This document shows, in pieces, positions 45,816 to 56,384 of a stretch of DNA of 64,000 bases. Position 1 is the first letter of the stretch; each line of letters starts with the position of its first letter. The notes beneath the pieces are model-generated. The model was not told where the DNA came from. It ran no database searches and was given only the letters and a program-made list of their open reading frames with translations. Source of the stretch: Symbiodinium kawagutii (taxonomy: Eukaryota; Sar; Dinophyceae; Suessiales; Symbiodiniaceae); the NCBI GenBank assembly GCA_009767595.1, contig VSDK01011731.1:134031-198030 (forward strand), read 5' to 3'. A program made the translations under genes and the position numbers.

Positions 45816-46067
45816 ACTTCCCGACTCTGGATATTCGACTCAAACTCGGGCATCTATGCATGCATGTTTTTGTCTGACACTAGCGGTTCCTGCACACCTG
45901 ATCATTTGAACTAGCCAATGACATGAGTCAACTTCTGCTGTTGCCAAATGGTTGCATCGGGCGTTCTACTACTCATCATTCGGAGTTAATGGGTAGATGC
46001 CCTCTGGGATTTTCTACGGCTCAATGAGTGGGGATGATCTTTTTATGAATTGGAAGTCAAGCCAGAG

Positions 46068-46148
46068 GATGAGTTGGGCTTGGGCAAGCAGCTTGACCAT
46101 GGCATTCAGGAAGCTGGAAAACTACTGGCACAACACTTGGAAGTCAAG
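46068..46148 (+). CDS. coiled-coil exon 12
   Basis: GCCAGAG|GAT, then LGLGKQLDHGIQEAGKLLAQ, 27 codons, phase 0 to 0, GT donor (GTCAAG|GTGCGT). Confidence 0.75.
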
Positions 46149-46852
46149 GTGCGTTGCGGCGATGTCGAGCCAGTAGTTGAAAGAAGTGTTTTTAGAGTTC
46201 CGCCAATCATTTGACGTGTATAAGTGATATACTGTACTTATGATTATTCAGCCGACTTCAGAGTCAGAGTACCTTGTGCATGAATAAGTGATATACGGGG
46301 CCATGATGGCTCTAGAGTTGGCGTTCCTGGGATAGAGCAACCCACCGAAGTTGCACATCAGAAATGAAAACATACCCTATCGGACCTTCATGACAATAGT
46401 TTTGCCCAGACAGAGGCAGGCGCAAGGTACCCATTTGGGAAATGCCAACCAATCAAAAAGGTGTAGATAATTGTAGATAAACATAAACCCGAAGACATAT
46501 TTTTGATCCAGTAGCAGATGAACCCAGCCGCCCTGTTGCTCCAAATCCATGGTGAAACCAAAAGGTGAGCATTCAGAAACATTTGCTGTGGTCGTTGCCC
46601 CCCATTCTCCCTACCGCACCGCACCACAGACCCAGGTAACCTCTATTACAAAATCACCCCCCACTTGGAAGTGGGTTAAATCCACCTACTGTATCCATTG
46701 TATCATGCCATATCTAGAAATTTGCCTGGTACTTATTTCGTGGGTACCGTGCAGGATTTCAAAGAAATCAACCACTTGGGGGTCATGGGGTCATCAACTC
46801 ATTGCATCCCTTCACGTCAATGTCGTGTTGTTCCCTGTGTGTCAGCAACCAG

Positions 46853-46882
46853 TTGCAAACGCACCGGCTGATGGTGATGGCC
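46853..46882 (+). CDS. possible coiled-coil micro-exon
   Basis: Behind a good pyrimidine tract and CAACCAG the frame reads LQTHRLMVMAQQ; a GT donor after CTGATG would keep phase 0. Boundaries uncertain. Confidence 0.35.
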
Positions 46883-47168
46883 CAGCAGCTTCCTCATCGC
46901 AATTTGGACTGTGATTTGGCAGTATGAATCATATTATGAAGAGATATTTTTTGTCATAATGATTCATGTGGATCAAATGGATCATTAAGACTTTATTGTC
47001 ATAAATGGACTGTGAATCATATTCTGAACCATTCAAATGCCATTCACCGATACCCCATGATTCACTCCACGGCTATGGGTGCCAAAACCCTGGGTAGGTG
47101 AACATCCCAACCAAGACTGACCAAACCGCCCCCATATGTTTCACCTTAGGATATCAAGTGCTGGCGAG

Positions 47169-47281
47169 GCTGCTGAAGCTGAAGAACAGAAGTTGCTCAG
47201 AAGGGAGGCGGAAGAGCAAATCCGCAGTGTGGAGTTGAAGGCTCACCAACAAAGGCGCCGCCAGATTCTTGTGCTGCCCAG
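47169..47281 (+). CDS. coiled-coil exon 13
   Basis: GGCGAG|GCT, then AEAEEQKLLRREAEEQIRSV and on, 37 codons plus 2 nt with no ATG, phase 0 to 2, GT donor (CCCAG|GTGCTA). A GC donor at 47241 (phase 0) is an alternative. Among the clearest coiled-coil exons here. Confidence 0.85.
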
Positions 47282-47874
47282 GTGCTATTGACAAGTGAAG
47301 ATTGGCGATCTCATGGTGAATGTTTGTACCTGTTTATTCTTATGTGTACAATGTATGTCATCGGAGGGTATCTAAAGATACATGGCATTATATTTGTTTA
47401 TGCATACACAAAGATATTTGTATGCGCATACGCTGCAGTTATATACAATTAGGATTACTTAGTCACTCTTGCTTATAAAATCACCCTTTCCTCTTGAGTG
47501 TTTGTACAGCTGGGGAATCCGGCAAGAAAAGTGTGAGACATGACAGAAAACCAATTGTAACTCATCGTTTCAAATGTCTAGGGAGCTTTACGCTGCCACT
47601 ACGCACATCAAGACATATCAGGACACATAGAGAAGAAATTATATCATATTATATGGCATATATTACATATATATATATATGGATATAAAGTATTTATATG
47701 TTTTTTGCGATCGGTGGCATAGCATGCATGAGTGCATATGTGTTTTGATTGACGCCGCACATATGTATACATCTCTACAGATGTTCGTATTCATGGCGGG
47801 TTCGTAGCGCTTGCGACGCAACAACATGCATGTTCATGTTTCCACGCGCTGTGCCCGTGCCCCCGGCGGTTCTG

Positions 47875-47961
47875 CTCAAAGCTGTAGCTCTTGCGTTGCA
47901 CTGCTTCACGGCAAAGCCGGGAGCAGCTGCAAACCCTCAACAGCCAACCGCGAGCATCACA
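47875..47961 (+). CDS. possible coiled-coil exon
   Basis: The frame RQSREQLQTLNSQPRASQ looks helical, but splice sites do not follow the AG|G rule and two other frames are open. Confidence 0.25.
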
Positions 47962-48160
47962 GTATCACTACATGATTCTGTAACAAAAGATATCTAGTAT
48001 ATACTGCATGATTCTAGTACATAATACATCTTCTACTGAGATATATGCTCATACAAAACTCCGGCAACAAGAGGTGATACCTACTGTAGCAACCCATCAT
48101 CGAAACCACACTCAAAGCAAAGGTATGAGCCAGCTAAGCAGGATGAAGTAAGTAATAGAT

Positions 48161-48209
48161 TAGATGCCATAGTGAAACTTCTTTTGTATCCATCAAACTA
48201 TGGCATCTA
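48161..48209. repeat. 49-bp palindrome
   Basis: TAGATGCCATAG at left, CTATGGCATCTA at right (one mismatch region), loop ~25 bp. Confidence 0.8.
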
Positions 48210-48337
48210 TAATAGTAATAGATCAACCATAGTAAACTCACCATAGTAATCCTCAACTTCTCTTGACTCAAGCGAGCTGGTGAGTTGACCGTTCTCGCCT
48301 GGCGACACTCAGAGCACTGCTAATGGCAGTCCTCCAG

Positions 48338-48368
48338 GGTGGGGTTCGGGGCCTACTGCAGCGGAGAG
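48338..48368 (+). CDS. micro-exon joining coiled coil to kinase
   Basis: CTCCAG|G, then VGFGAYCSGE, phase 2 to 0, GT donor (GGAGAG|GTTTGG). It accepts the phase-2 end of 47281 and delivers phase 0 to the first kinase exon. Other frames are open, so support rests on phase. Confidence 0.45.
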
Positions 48369-49469
48369 GTTTGGGGCCACTTACCAGGCGGCCGCGGGAG
48401 GCAAAAGTGGTGCTTGGGGGATGATTTGTTCGTCACGCGAACGCACCTTTAACAACCTATAGGTGTTTTTTTTGGTTTGAGTTTCTGTTTCTGTATCCAA
48501 CCTTTTTGTAGTCACCAAACCTTTTACAACAACCTATTTTAACAACCCTATGGCTGTATTTGTTTGTTGTTTCATCCATTTGTGCACTAAATGTTTAGTT
48601 GTGCACAGGTAAAACAGTGGCAGAATCAACCTGGCAAGCCGCTATAAACAGCCGGATTTCCAGTTCGTAGGTTTTCGCATCAACCAATCCAGTATGAGTG
48701 TCATCAACCACTTGGCCAGTTGCAATCCATCAATGAATCATCAGCAGCTTTTGAAAACTGCCTGAGGCATCGCTGCAAGAGTTGGACAACTGACTGTGTT
48801 GTGTCATCTCAGCAATTTGGGAGGATAGCTTCTTACGCCTGCTATAACCTGCTTATTTGGGGACAGGCACAATTCCAATTGCAAAGGAAAGCGGTCACGT
48901 GTTATAGGGCGAGATAGAAACTGTAGCTTTCTATCCCAGCAATGCTTAATGGGAAATCTATAGGACCCCCTTTTCTTTGGTGGTTTGAACAGGAGCTTCC
49001 TGCAGATTTTCCCATGAACCAACCAGTGATTCTGGCTTTGGTTGGCTGGCCATTAAGGATAAGACAATCCTAATTACGATGGCACGACCGGTGGGTTCGC
49101 TCAACAATGATGTTAGCGGCAACGTTTTCAACCCACCATCAGGCGATTTGATTACAGTATAGTTGACAATTGACACCACATTAAAACACCTAGTTTCGCT
49201 GTTTGTTTTCTTGCCCTTGGTCGGAGGCCTGCATCCAACTTACCTCCACTGGAAGAATCAGCCGAAGGTTTGGACTCTGATCGCAGTTTCAGCAGGATCG
49301 TTTTTTTCCAGCCGATGGATTGCTTTCCCTGAAATCTCTCTGGATGTTTGAACGCACATTTCAAGTTGCTCGGGAAGGCCACACTTGGGCTCCCATGATT
49401 TCCCGAGAATGAGTGCTTTCCCTTAGCTGAATGAAGGGATGGGTGGAGTACTCCCAAATCGCCTCATTG

Positions 49470-49530
49470 GACGAGTTTCCAGGACTTCCCACGAGTTTCC
49501 ACGCGTTTCCAGGAGTTTCCACTGATCATA
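49470..49530. repeat. short tandem GAGTTTCCAC units
   Basis: About four GAGTTTCCA(C/G) units of 10-16 bp just upstream of the first kinase exon. Confidence 0.7.
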
Positions 49531-49570
49531 TTTGATCATCAGATTCATTCAGCTCTGGGGCGCAACTAAG

Positions 49571-49661
49571 GAGCGCTACGAACTCAAGNNNNNNNNNNNN
49601 NNNNNNNAGAGGTTCCTCTGGGCGCGTCTTTCGCGCAGTGCGTAAAGCAGACAAACTGCAG
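49571..49661 (+). CDS. kinase exon 1: start of domain and Gly-rich loop
   Basis: ACTAAG|GAG opens ERYELK, then 19 N (49589-49607), then RGSSGRVFRAVRKADKLQ. This is the G-x-x-G-x-V loop of subdomain I. A GC donor (CTGCAG|GCAACC) ends in phase 0. The N gap hides the residues just before the loop. Confidence 0.8.
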
Positions 49662-50460
49662 GCAACCGGGCATGGGCCTCCCTGGATGACCTCGACCTCT
49701 GCCAGGGTATCGATGACCTATGACACATTGTGGCTGCCGCATGCTAACGCTAATGATATGGGTAAACATTTCAGGAAGATGATTTCTACAACCATCATCA
49801 ACTATCATCAACCATCATCAACTATCATCAACCATCATCAACTATCATCAAAGGATCATCAAAGGATCATTGGGTTCACTCATAGACCTTGCCAGGATCG
49901 ATCCTTGGCTCCACTCTTTGGGCGCCCAGAGAACCTGTCACCACGTCCACGCGTATCCAAGCTGAAGATTTGGCCCACAGAGGGCGGTACCTTCTAACCA
50001 ACCAACAATACTGTAGCCGTTTTTGATAGGGGGCTAAAGTAGCTATAAGGGTACGCCATTTGCGGACAAACTCACCTGTATCCAAACTCAAGATTTGGAT
50101 GGTTTACTACCAATGAAGCCGGCAAGGTTTGTGGAGGGAGCTTTACCAACAATCATCCCAGCAATTTGGGGTAATTACCCAGACGCCCCGTTATGATCAA
50201 TGATGAAACAATGGCAATGGCTTATCGTGGTTGATACTGATGAATTAGAAGAATGAAAGTTGTGAATTGCTGGCACTATAAGTGGTTAATGATGACAATA
50301 GTAGTGGTGGTCATGAACAATCAATTCATAGTTATTGAAGAACAACGTGGTTAATGCTGCTCAATCGATTCTAAATTGACGACTATATAGTACTGATTCA
50401 TAACTGGTTGGTGGTGGGTTCACAGTATTGATTTTCACTAGTAATGAGTAATGATTAACT

Positions 50461-50520
50461 TAAATGGTTGGTTGACTTGCGCATATTTTCCATGACGGGG
50501 TGGTGAGCACCACCAACCAG
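50461..50520 (+). mobile_element. family C fragment
   Basis: GGTTGGTTGACTTGCGCATA and CACCACCAACCAG; only 47 bp upstream of kinase exon 2. Confidence 0.65.
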
Positions 50521-50567
50521 ATAATGATGATGAATCTCAACTCACCAAAATTGCGACCGGTCACCAG

Positions 50568-50643
50568 GTCGCTGTGAAGCTCATGGGCGCAGACATCGAA
50601 GGTGGTTGTGCCAAGCATCGCCAAGAATTTGAGATCATGAAAG
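50568..50643 (+). CDS. kinase exon 2: VAVK lysine and alpha-C helix
   Basis: GTCACCAG|GTC opens VAVKLMGADIEGG (catalytic Lys of VAVK) and RQEFEIMK (alpha-C Glu). GT donor (AAAG|GTGCGG), phase 1. It follows exon 1 directly in frame. Confidence 0.9.
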
Positions 50644-50875
50644 GTGCGGCTGCACGGTCCTGCCATTGATGTACCAACCCCCCCGGCTCCCAGCTGGTTT
50701 TGCCGACTGGCGAAGATTTCTGGATTGTTAGAGTCGGTTATGGAGAAAATGATTTACCAATACCTATACCATACCGGATACTATGGATAGGTTTATTGGA
50801 TGGTATTGGTATTGGATTTACTGTAACAACGTACCGGACACCAATACCATCCAAGACCTATCACAGCACATCCTC

Positions 50876-51040
50876 AACCTTCATACTTTGCCCGCATGGA
50901 GTCATGGAGTTGCTGGGTGAAAGGCTCCGTGCACCGATGATGGTGATGGCTGAAGGAGTGGAAACTTTCAATGTTGCTTCCACTTTTGCGGATATGATAC
51001 TGCCAAGAAACCACAAGCCGTTCCAAACACTTGTAAGCTG
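50876..51040 (+). CDS. open frame inside the kinase intron, probably not an exon of it
   Basis: ILCPHGVMELLGERLRAPMM and on has good composition, but exons 2 and 3 already join perfectly without it. It could be an alternative or poison exon, or chance. Confidence 0.2.
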
Positions 51041-51367
51041 AATGTGTGACAACCAAGAATCAAGTCGTGTTTTTGCTTGGCATGACTTTCAACAGTTCAT
51101 ACCTCACACCCATTTAATGGAGATTTGAAATATCGGCTGTGTAGCTGAACTTGGCGAGATGGTGGCCCCTCAGCCACTATGCTAGTGTCAAAATCTCCCA
51201 GCATTTGTGAGGATCCCAATGTTCTCCCAATTCGAGCCATTTTCATTGGTTTATTACTCTTATGATCGTCATTCTATGGTTCTGTAAATTCCTACAGGTA
51301 GTTTGCCATTTTCAATGAATTCCTGTGATTCCGCATTTTCTTTTGGCGGTTTTGCCGGTGCCGTCAG

Positions 51368-51600
51368 GCGTGTGCCATCAAAATTTGGTGCAAGCGCTGG
51401 AGTATTTTCAGCACTCTGCTGGTTCAGTCCTGGTGCTGTCCTATATTCCAGGCATCACATTGACCACTGCGGTGAGATCGGAGGGCAAGGCCAAGAACAC
51501 TGCAGGGCTCAACTTTTTTTCTGAGGGCAAGGCCAAGAGTCTCTTTCGAATGCTACTGGAGGGACTGAACTACCTGCACCAGAGACGAATTATTCATAGC
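51368..51600 (+). CDS. kinase exon 3: hinge to catalytic loop
   Basis: GTCAG|GC completes Gly, then VCHQNLVQALEYF (subdomain IV), VLVLSYIPG (V, hinge), FFSEGKAKSLFRMLLEGLNY (VIa) and IIHS at the catalytic loop. It ends exactly at AGC with a GA donor (GATGCT), phase 0. A 16-bp direct repeat (GAGGGCAAGGCCAAGA) lies inside at 51481 and 51523. Confidence 0.9.
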
Positions 51601-52536
51601 GATGCTCGGTGGAGCCGGCCGAAGAGGGTTGGGGCTGTGGATAGCCATGGCTACTGCGCCATGCAAGCAGTCACTAAATCCTGATATTGCCAAACCATAC
51701 GACAAGGCGCGTGTAATACCATAAGACCATCCAAGTTTTATAGAATAACCCACAAAAATATGGGCATATCCAAGTATGGAGTATCTCGGACATTGAACAT
51801 ATCATGTCTTTATTTTTCTCAAATACTGCTATGCACTGAACACCTTCTCACGGTCAAAGGCATTTTCACAGCTTTGAGGAATTAAACACAATCGAGGACT
51901 GGGAACACCGGACTCCTCCGCAAATCCATGGGTAGAGTGCCAGCCACAAGGGTAGCAAAGGGATGGCAAACTAAACCTAAATGTAAGAAGGGATGGCAAG
52001 GATCAATAGTGCATACATAAGCCACAGCAAAAAATAGCTGCGACAACAGGATTAGCAACAGTGTAAAGACGAAAGCAATCATTCACTACAACAACAAGCT
52101 GAAGAACAACAACTACAACAAAGCTAACAATGACCATGGTGTTGGCCTGTGGATGCCTGTCATATTCTAGGGTCAATGGGAAATCGACTGCGAGCTGTTC
52201 ATTGCTATCATCAGGCCATAGGATCAGTGACTTCGGATCCGTACATTTCATGACATGAAAATATGCCCGCAAGGTATATAGATTCTGTAAATCACAAGTG
52301 CTCCTTTTTTTTGTTGGGTACATCATGTCATTGTGTCAATGGCCCCCGTACCTCAGTTCGCCATGACCAGTTTTTCGTCCAAGCGGTAGAATGTGAACAT
52401 TCCATCCATGGGATTGTTGGTTGATGACAATTGGCGAGCTGGGTCAATATGCACCAACCAGTATGTTAACTAGCTGGTTAATGGTTAAACATAGAGGATT
52501 ATAACGAACAATTATAGGGGAGATATACCAACTAAC

Positions 52537-52652
52537 AGGCTATGGGTCAATATGCACCAACCAATTTCATGGGGGATAATGACCAGCAATAATAGGGAAA
52601 ACAATGGTTATAGTGATGGGGAACCAGGGGTACGGGGTTTTGACCCACAGCC
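52537..52652 (+). mobile_element. family B element
   Basis: GGCTATGGGTCAATATGCAC at left, TTTTGACCCACAGCC at right. A left-end fragment of another copy lies at 52437. Confidence 0.85.
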
Positions 52653-52923
52653 TATTGGTCAATTGGTCATATCAATTGCCTTTGATGATAAGGTGATGCT
52701 AACCCTCGATTGATAAAACCCAAACGTTGATGAGTGGGAGGTATCCCCCAATGTTCGTGGTGGTTTCCTATAAACCTGGTACCCTGATTGATATTTTAGC
52801 TTCGTCCTGCTTCAAGAATGGGTGAAGTTCGCGGGTAGAGTATTTGGTCACTTTACATACTTGAACCAGTATTGCCAATAATTCCTATTCAACCAAGACC
52901 ACCCCGATCCATCCAGCATCAAG

Positions 52924-53134
52924 GACGTCAAGTCGGACAATGTGCTGGTGGCCGTTGATCTCAGCACTTTACATCTCACTGACTTTGGCTCCTCCCGCGC
53001 CCTACGTACTGGAGATGTGCCGGTGACATCCACCACCATCAATTTTTCTGCGCCGGAGGTCTTGGCGGGTGAGATACCATCTGAGAAACATGATGTCTGG
53101 GGCGCTGGCCTTTGCTTATACTTTATGCTCGTAG
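52924..53134 (+). CDS. kinase exon 4: catalytic Asp to subdomain IX
   Basis: ATCAAG|GAC supplies the catalytic Asp, then VKSDNVLV, LTDFGSS (DFG), APEVLAGE (APE) and DVWGAGLCLYFMLV (IX). It ends CTCGTAG with a GA donor (GACTTT), phase 1. An uncorrected reading through the donor would stop three codons later. Confidence 0.9.
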
Positions 53135-53351
53135 GACTTTCTGATTGAAAGATCCACCTGTGCCAACCCCTGTGGTTGATGTATGTTGATGTTTTAAAGG
53201 TGATTTTATTCACGTTTCATCACGTTTCTATTGACTACAGCCAATTGGAGTGTTTTATTTCGCTACCAGATTGACCCAACTCCTATCACAAATCCTTGTT
53301 CACAGCATCCCTAACACCGCTCAACGCTTCAAACGCTGTGCAGTTTCACAG

Positions 53352-53470
53352 GACGTCTTCCTCGAACGGTGATGGCGTATCCAGGTTTTGAAGAGTTTTG
53401 TGATGCTGTGCAGGGGGAAGCAGTCAACACCTCTGGTGAAGCATGGCAAGCAGTGTCGGACGAGTGCAAG
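53352..53470 (+). CDS. kinase exon 5: subdomain X
   Basis: TTCACAG|GA completes Gly, giving MLVG|RLPR, the usual LL.G..PF position. Then FEEFCDAVQGEAV and EAWQAVSDECK. GC donor (TGCAAG|GCCGGT), phase 0. A second GC donor at 53490 is possible but breaks phase with exon 6. Confidence 0.85.
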
Positions 53471-53605
53471 GCCGGTGTTGTGCTGCCAGGCTGACCAAGA
53501 TGATGCGCTGTGATCGTCCTTTTGCTGTTAATGTGGTGGTTGATGCTGTTGATGTTATTGTTATGGATTGTTGTGTTCGTCAAAACAATTATTGGCACTT
53601 TATGC

Positions 53606-54131
53606 AGCAGCAGCAGCAGCAGCAGGTGTTGTTCTGGTTGTTGTTGTCGTCGTCGTCGTCGTCGTCGTCGTTGTGTTTGGGTTGTCGTTGTTGATGTCGA
53701 TGTTGGTGTTATTGATGTGGTGGCTGTTAGCCGCTGCCTTTGTTGTTGGTGATGATGATGATGATGATGATGATGATGCAGTGCTTGTGGTTGCTATTGA
53801 TGTAGCTTTGATTAAGGCTGCTGTTGAAGTGGAGGTCGTGGCTGCGATTGTTGTTGATGATGTGGTTGTTTCAATGGTTACATCGTTGCTGATATTTTGG
53901 ATTTGTCGGTGTGTATCCTGGTTTGTTGTGATTGTATGGTGTTGATGCAGTTGTTGATGTTCTTGATGTTGTGTTTGTGGTTTTTGCCGTTGTTGTTGAT
54001 GTGGTTGTTGATATTGTCCCAGTTGCGTTTTGTTCATCTTATACCTACTTTTGATAAGTTTCTTGTTGTTGTTGCTGTTGCTGTTGTTGTTGATGTTGTT
54101 TTTGATGATGATGATGATGGTGATGATGGTG

Positions 54132-54203
<72 letters not shown>

Positions 54204-54205
54204 TA
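53606..54205. repeat. trinucleotide tracts in a kinase intron
   Basis: CAG (53604-53625), TCG/CGT (53648-53670), GAT (53747-53778) and a long GAT/GGT run (54100-54205), separated by TTG-rich sequence. The tracts create long artefactual ORFs (poly-Val, poly-Asp, poly-Ser). Confidence 0.9.
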
Positions 54206-54655
54206 GTTCTGTGGCTATTGTTGTTGTCGTTGTTTGTTGGGTTTTTTGTGGTTGTTGTGGTTGTTCTTGATGTCAAACTCTTGCACTCCCACAACCATTG
54301 GACCAACCTGGACCAACTATATAGTGGCATGTCTTTGAGCATCTTTAGCTCTAACTTCATAACCTTTGAGCACTCAACCCTGGAATCCGGAAACTACTCA
54401 CCTAAGAAGTTGTTTCCATGCAGAAATCAAGGCCGAAAACTCGCAGAATTGTGTGGTAAAGCTCTCTATTGAGTCTGTAAGCGCTTAGTTTGTGTACCGT
54501 TATTGTTCCTGTGGCATGACCTGACAACTGATTCATTCAGCGTCACTAGGACAAATCAATCAAACCATGTTTTCCGGTTTGATCAATCTTGGGCAAACAT
54601 AAAAGCTGTAGGGTTCCCAGGCAGCTAAAAGTTGCTGAACAAAAGGCATTTGGTG

Positions 54656-54730
54656 CCATAGTTATATCTACCAGGAGTATCACACCAAACTGGCAGTTAC
54701 CCTGCGATCCTGGTTATCAAGCAACTTAAT
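54656..54730. mobile_element. family D fragment
   Basis: CATAGTTATATCTACCA followed by TGGCAGTTACCC; core of family D. Confidence 0.5.
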
Positions 54731-55056
54731 TTTCTTCGGGGCACTACCAGTACTGTGTACTTTTGCATCTTTACATTCTCTCTGACGTATCGAATGGTTT
54801 GGTCGCGCGTGCTGCATGCCTATCCGTTATTACAATCGCAAGCAAGCCATCTTGCCTGGAGTGACCCTATAAGTTGTGCTTTGTGCTCATGGGGCCCTTT
54901 GTGGATCTTCGGGGCTCTTGTCATGTTGTCATATGCTGACTCGTTTCGTAAATGTGGTGCGCCTTGAGCAAGAGCCATACCACCTCGCTGGTAGAACTGC
55001 GTGAGCATCGATGCTTGCCCCAGAATTTGAAGGAGGCGGTGATGCTTGTTTCCATC

Positions 55057-55142
55057 TAACTATAGTTATATCTACCATAACTGGTAGTTACATGTAGTTA
55101 CCCTAGTTATAACCCAAGTCAGCTAACGAAGGGGGCCCACCT
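55057..55142. mobile_element. family D element, one end
   Basis: TATAGTTATATCTACCATAA through GGGGGCCCACCT; the left GGTGGGCC end is missing. Confidence 0.7.
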
Positions 55143-55179
55143 GACAGACCCCTTAGCATTGACAGTGCTCAGCTTGCAG

Positions 55180-55229
55180 GCAGTTGTTCGCCATTGCCTG
55201 GCTTTGGAGAAAGCTGATCGTCCTGTCGC
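55180..55229 (+). CDS. kinase exon 6: subdomain XI
   Basis: GCTTGCAG|GCA opens AVVRHCLALEKADRPVA, matching the ..CL..DP..RP.A motif that closes the kinase C-lobe. With exon 5 it reads ECK|AVVRHCL in phase 0. The 3' end is uncertain: a GA donor at 55230 would give phase 2 and join to 56247. Confidence 0.75.
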
Positions 55230-55283
55230 GAAACTGCACAGCACGGAACGTGCATCTCCCAATTCTTTGGAGTAGAGGCAACC

Positions 55284-55403
55284 AATGGCTATGGGTCAAG
55301 CAGTTAACCAACCAACGTTCATGGGGGATTTCCACCAACAATAACAGGGAAAACAATGGTTAATGGTGGGGGAACCAGGGGTACGGGGTTTTGACCCACA
55401 GCC
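55284..55403 (+). mobile_element. family B element
   Basis: AATGGCTATGGGTCAAGCAG at left; GGGTTTTGACCCACAGCC at right. Confidence 0.9.
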
Positions 55404-55429
55404 TAGTAGCCGACGAAGAGTAGCCTATG

Positions 55430-56246
55430 TGTAGCCTATTAGGCAAGCTGAATGTCAGAGTCCTTACCATGCCAGGATCTTTGGGAGGTAGTAGTGTTAG
55501 GGGGAAATTGGTCAGTTTTTGAAACTGGTTGATATGAGAGGAAAGCCACGCAGGTCTAGTGGTCACGCACCAATGACAATGACTTCCTGCAACAGCCTAA
55601 TATACTCTGATTTTCTGATAGTTCCTACAGCAGGGAAGAAAATTTAACAGACACACAACACATTGCTATTCTGTTGGAAGTTTTCCACAAGTCCTCCAAA
55701 GTCCACAGATTTGAAAGAACCTTACCCAAGATCTGACACTTGCAATAATTCAATACAATAATTCTCCCAAACGCGCATGCGAAATATATGTTGGTGAAAA
55801 TGCAACAGGATTTTCCGCAGACTCTCAGTTTCCAGATGTTCACCGGGACCGTTTCGCGGCTTTTCCTGAAACAAAAAAGCCCTATAGGTGCTAAAATACA
55901 AGGACATCACAAATGGGTCACTATGAGGATTTGGTCTTGAAGGCACCGCTATACCTTGCCAGAAATTGTGCCGGCTGAAATCCCATGATTCCCGTCGATT
56001 GGCCGCGCGACCATACTCATAGCGTGAAACAATCCTGCTTGGCTGATTCTTAAAATGAGATGATGCTACCTGGTTTGCTTTGCCTTTGGGAATCTACCCC
56101 TTTTAAAGGGACGGCGAAACTCTTGACCCACGGAACTCGCTGAGGCTGCCATGTTAATTTTGGAGATGAACTGGCTGTCCCGTCCTCCGGACAAACGGAC
56201 CCGGCGCTTTTCGGCACCGTCGACGTGTGGTTCCGAGCCTCCCAAG
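55430..56246. other. intron with minus-strand open frames
   Basis: Minus-strand frames at 55625-55946 are protein-like but unassigned. No plus-strand exon seen. Confidence 0.35.
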
Positions 56247-56384
56247 GGCTCACGAGGTGAACGCGGTGCGTCCAAGTATGCTTCTCAAGGATCCGCAAGT
56301 CGAGGAGGAGATCCTTCCGAAGCAGATCGCAGTTATCTTGAAACTGATCATCGAGGTCAAAATGGTGGTGCTGTATCCGTTGAA
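56247..56384 (+). CDS. unrecognised exon after the kinase
   Basis: CCCAAG|G, then AHEVNAVRPSMLLKDPQVEE and a hydrophobic helix (ILPKQIAVILKLIIEVKMVV), GT donor (TTGAA|GTGAGC), phase 2 to 2. CACGAG|GTG at 56257 is an alternative start. Two other frames are also open, but this one has by far the best composition. Possibly the kinase C-terminal flank. Confidence 0.6.

Larger units (their letters stand above)
49571..55229 (+). other. protein kinase domain, six exons
   Basis: Six exons join in phase to give a nearly full eukaryotic protein kinase fold: Gly-rich loop, VAVK lysine, alpha-C Glu, hinge, catalytic loop, DFG, APE, subdomain IX Asp and subdomain XI Arg. Acceptors are all AG|G; donors in order are GC, GT, GA, GA, GC. 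The catalytic loop is HSD-VKSDN rather than HRD, so this would be a non-RD kinase. All residues needed for phosphotransfer (K, E, D, N, D of DFG) are visible. Group assignment is not secure: the C-lobe resembles both CAMK/STE and TKL styles. Substrate unknown. Coiled-coil exons lie on both sides in the same orientation. Confidence 0.85.

Noticed and set aside
50700..51041. 113-codon plus-strand ORF as a kinase exon
   Set aside because: Kinase exons 2 and 3 join exactly without it, and inserting it would disrupt the loop between alpha-C and subdomain IV.
53443..54472. Long ORFs rich in Val, Asp, Ser or Thr
   Set aside because: They are translations of trinucleotide repeats inside a kinase intron.
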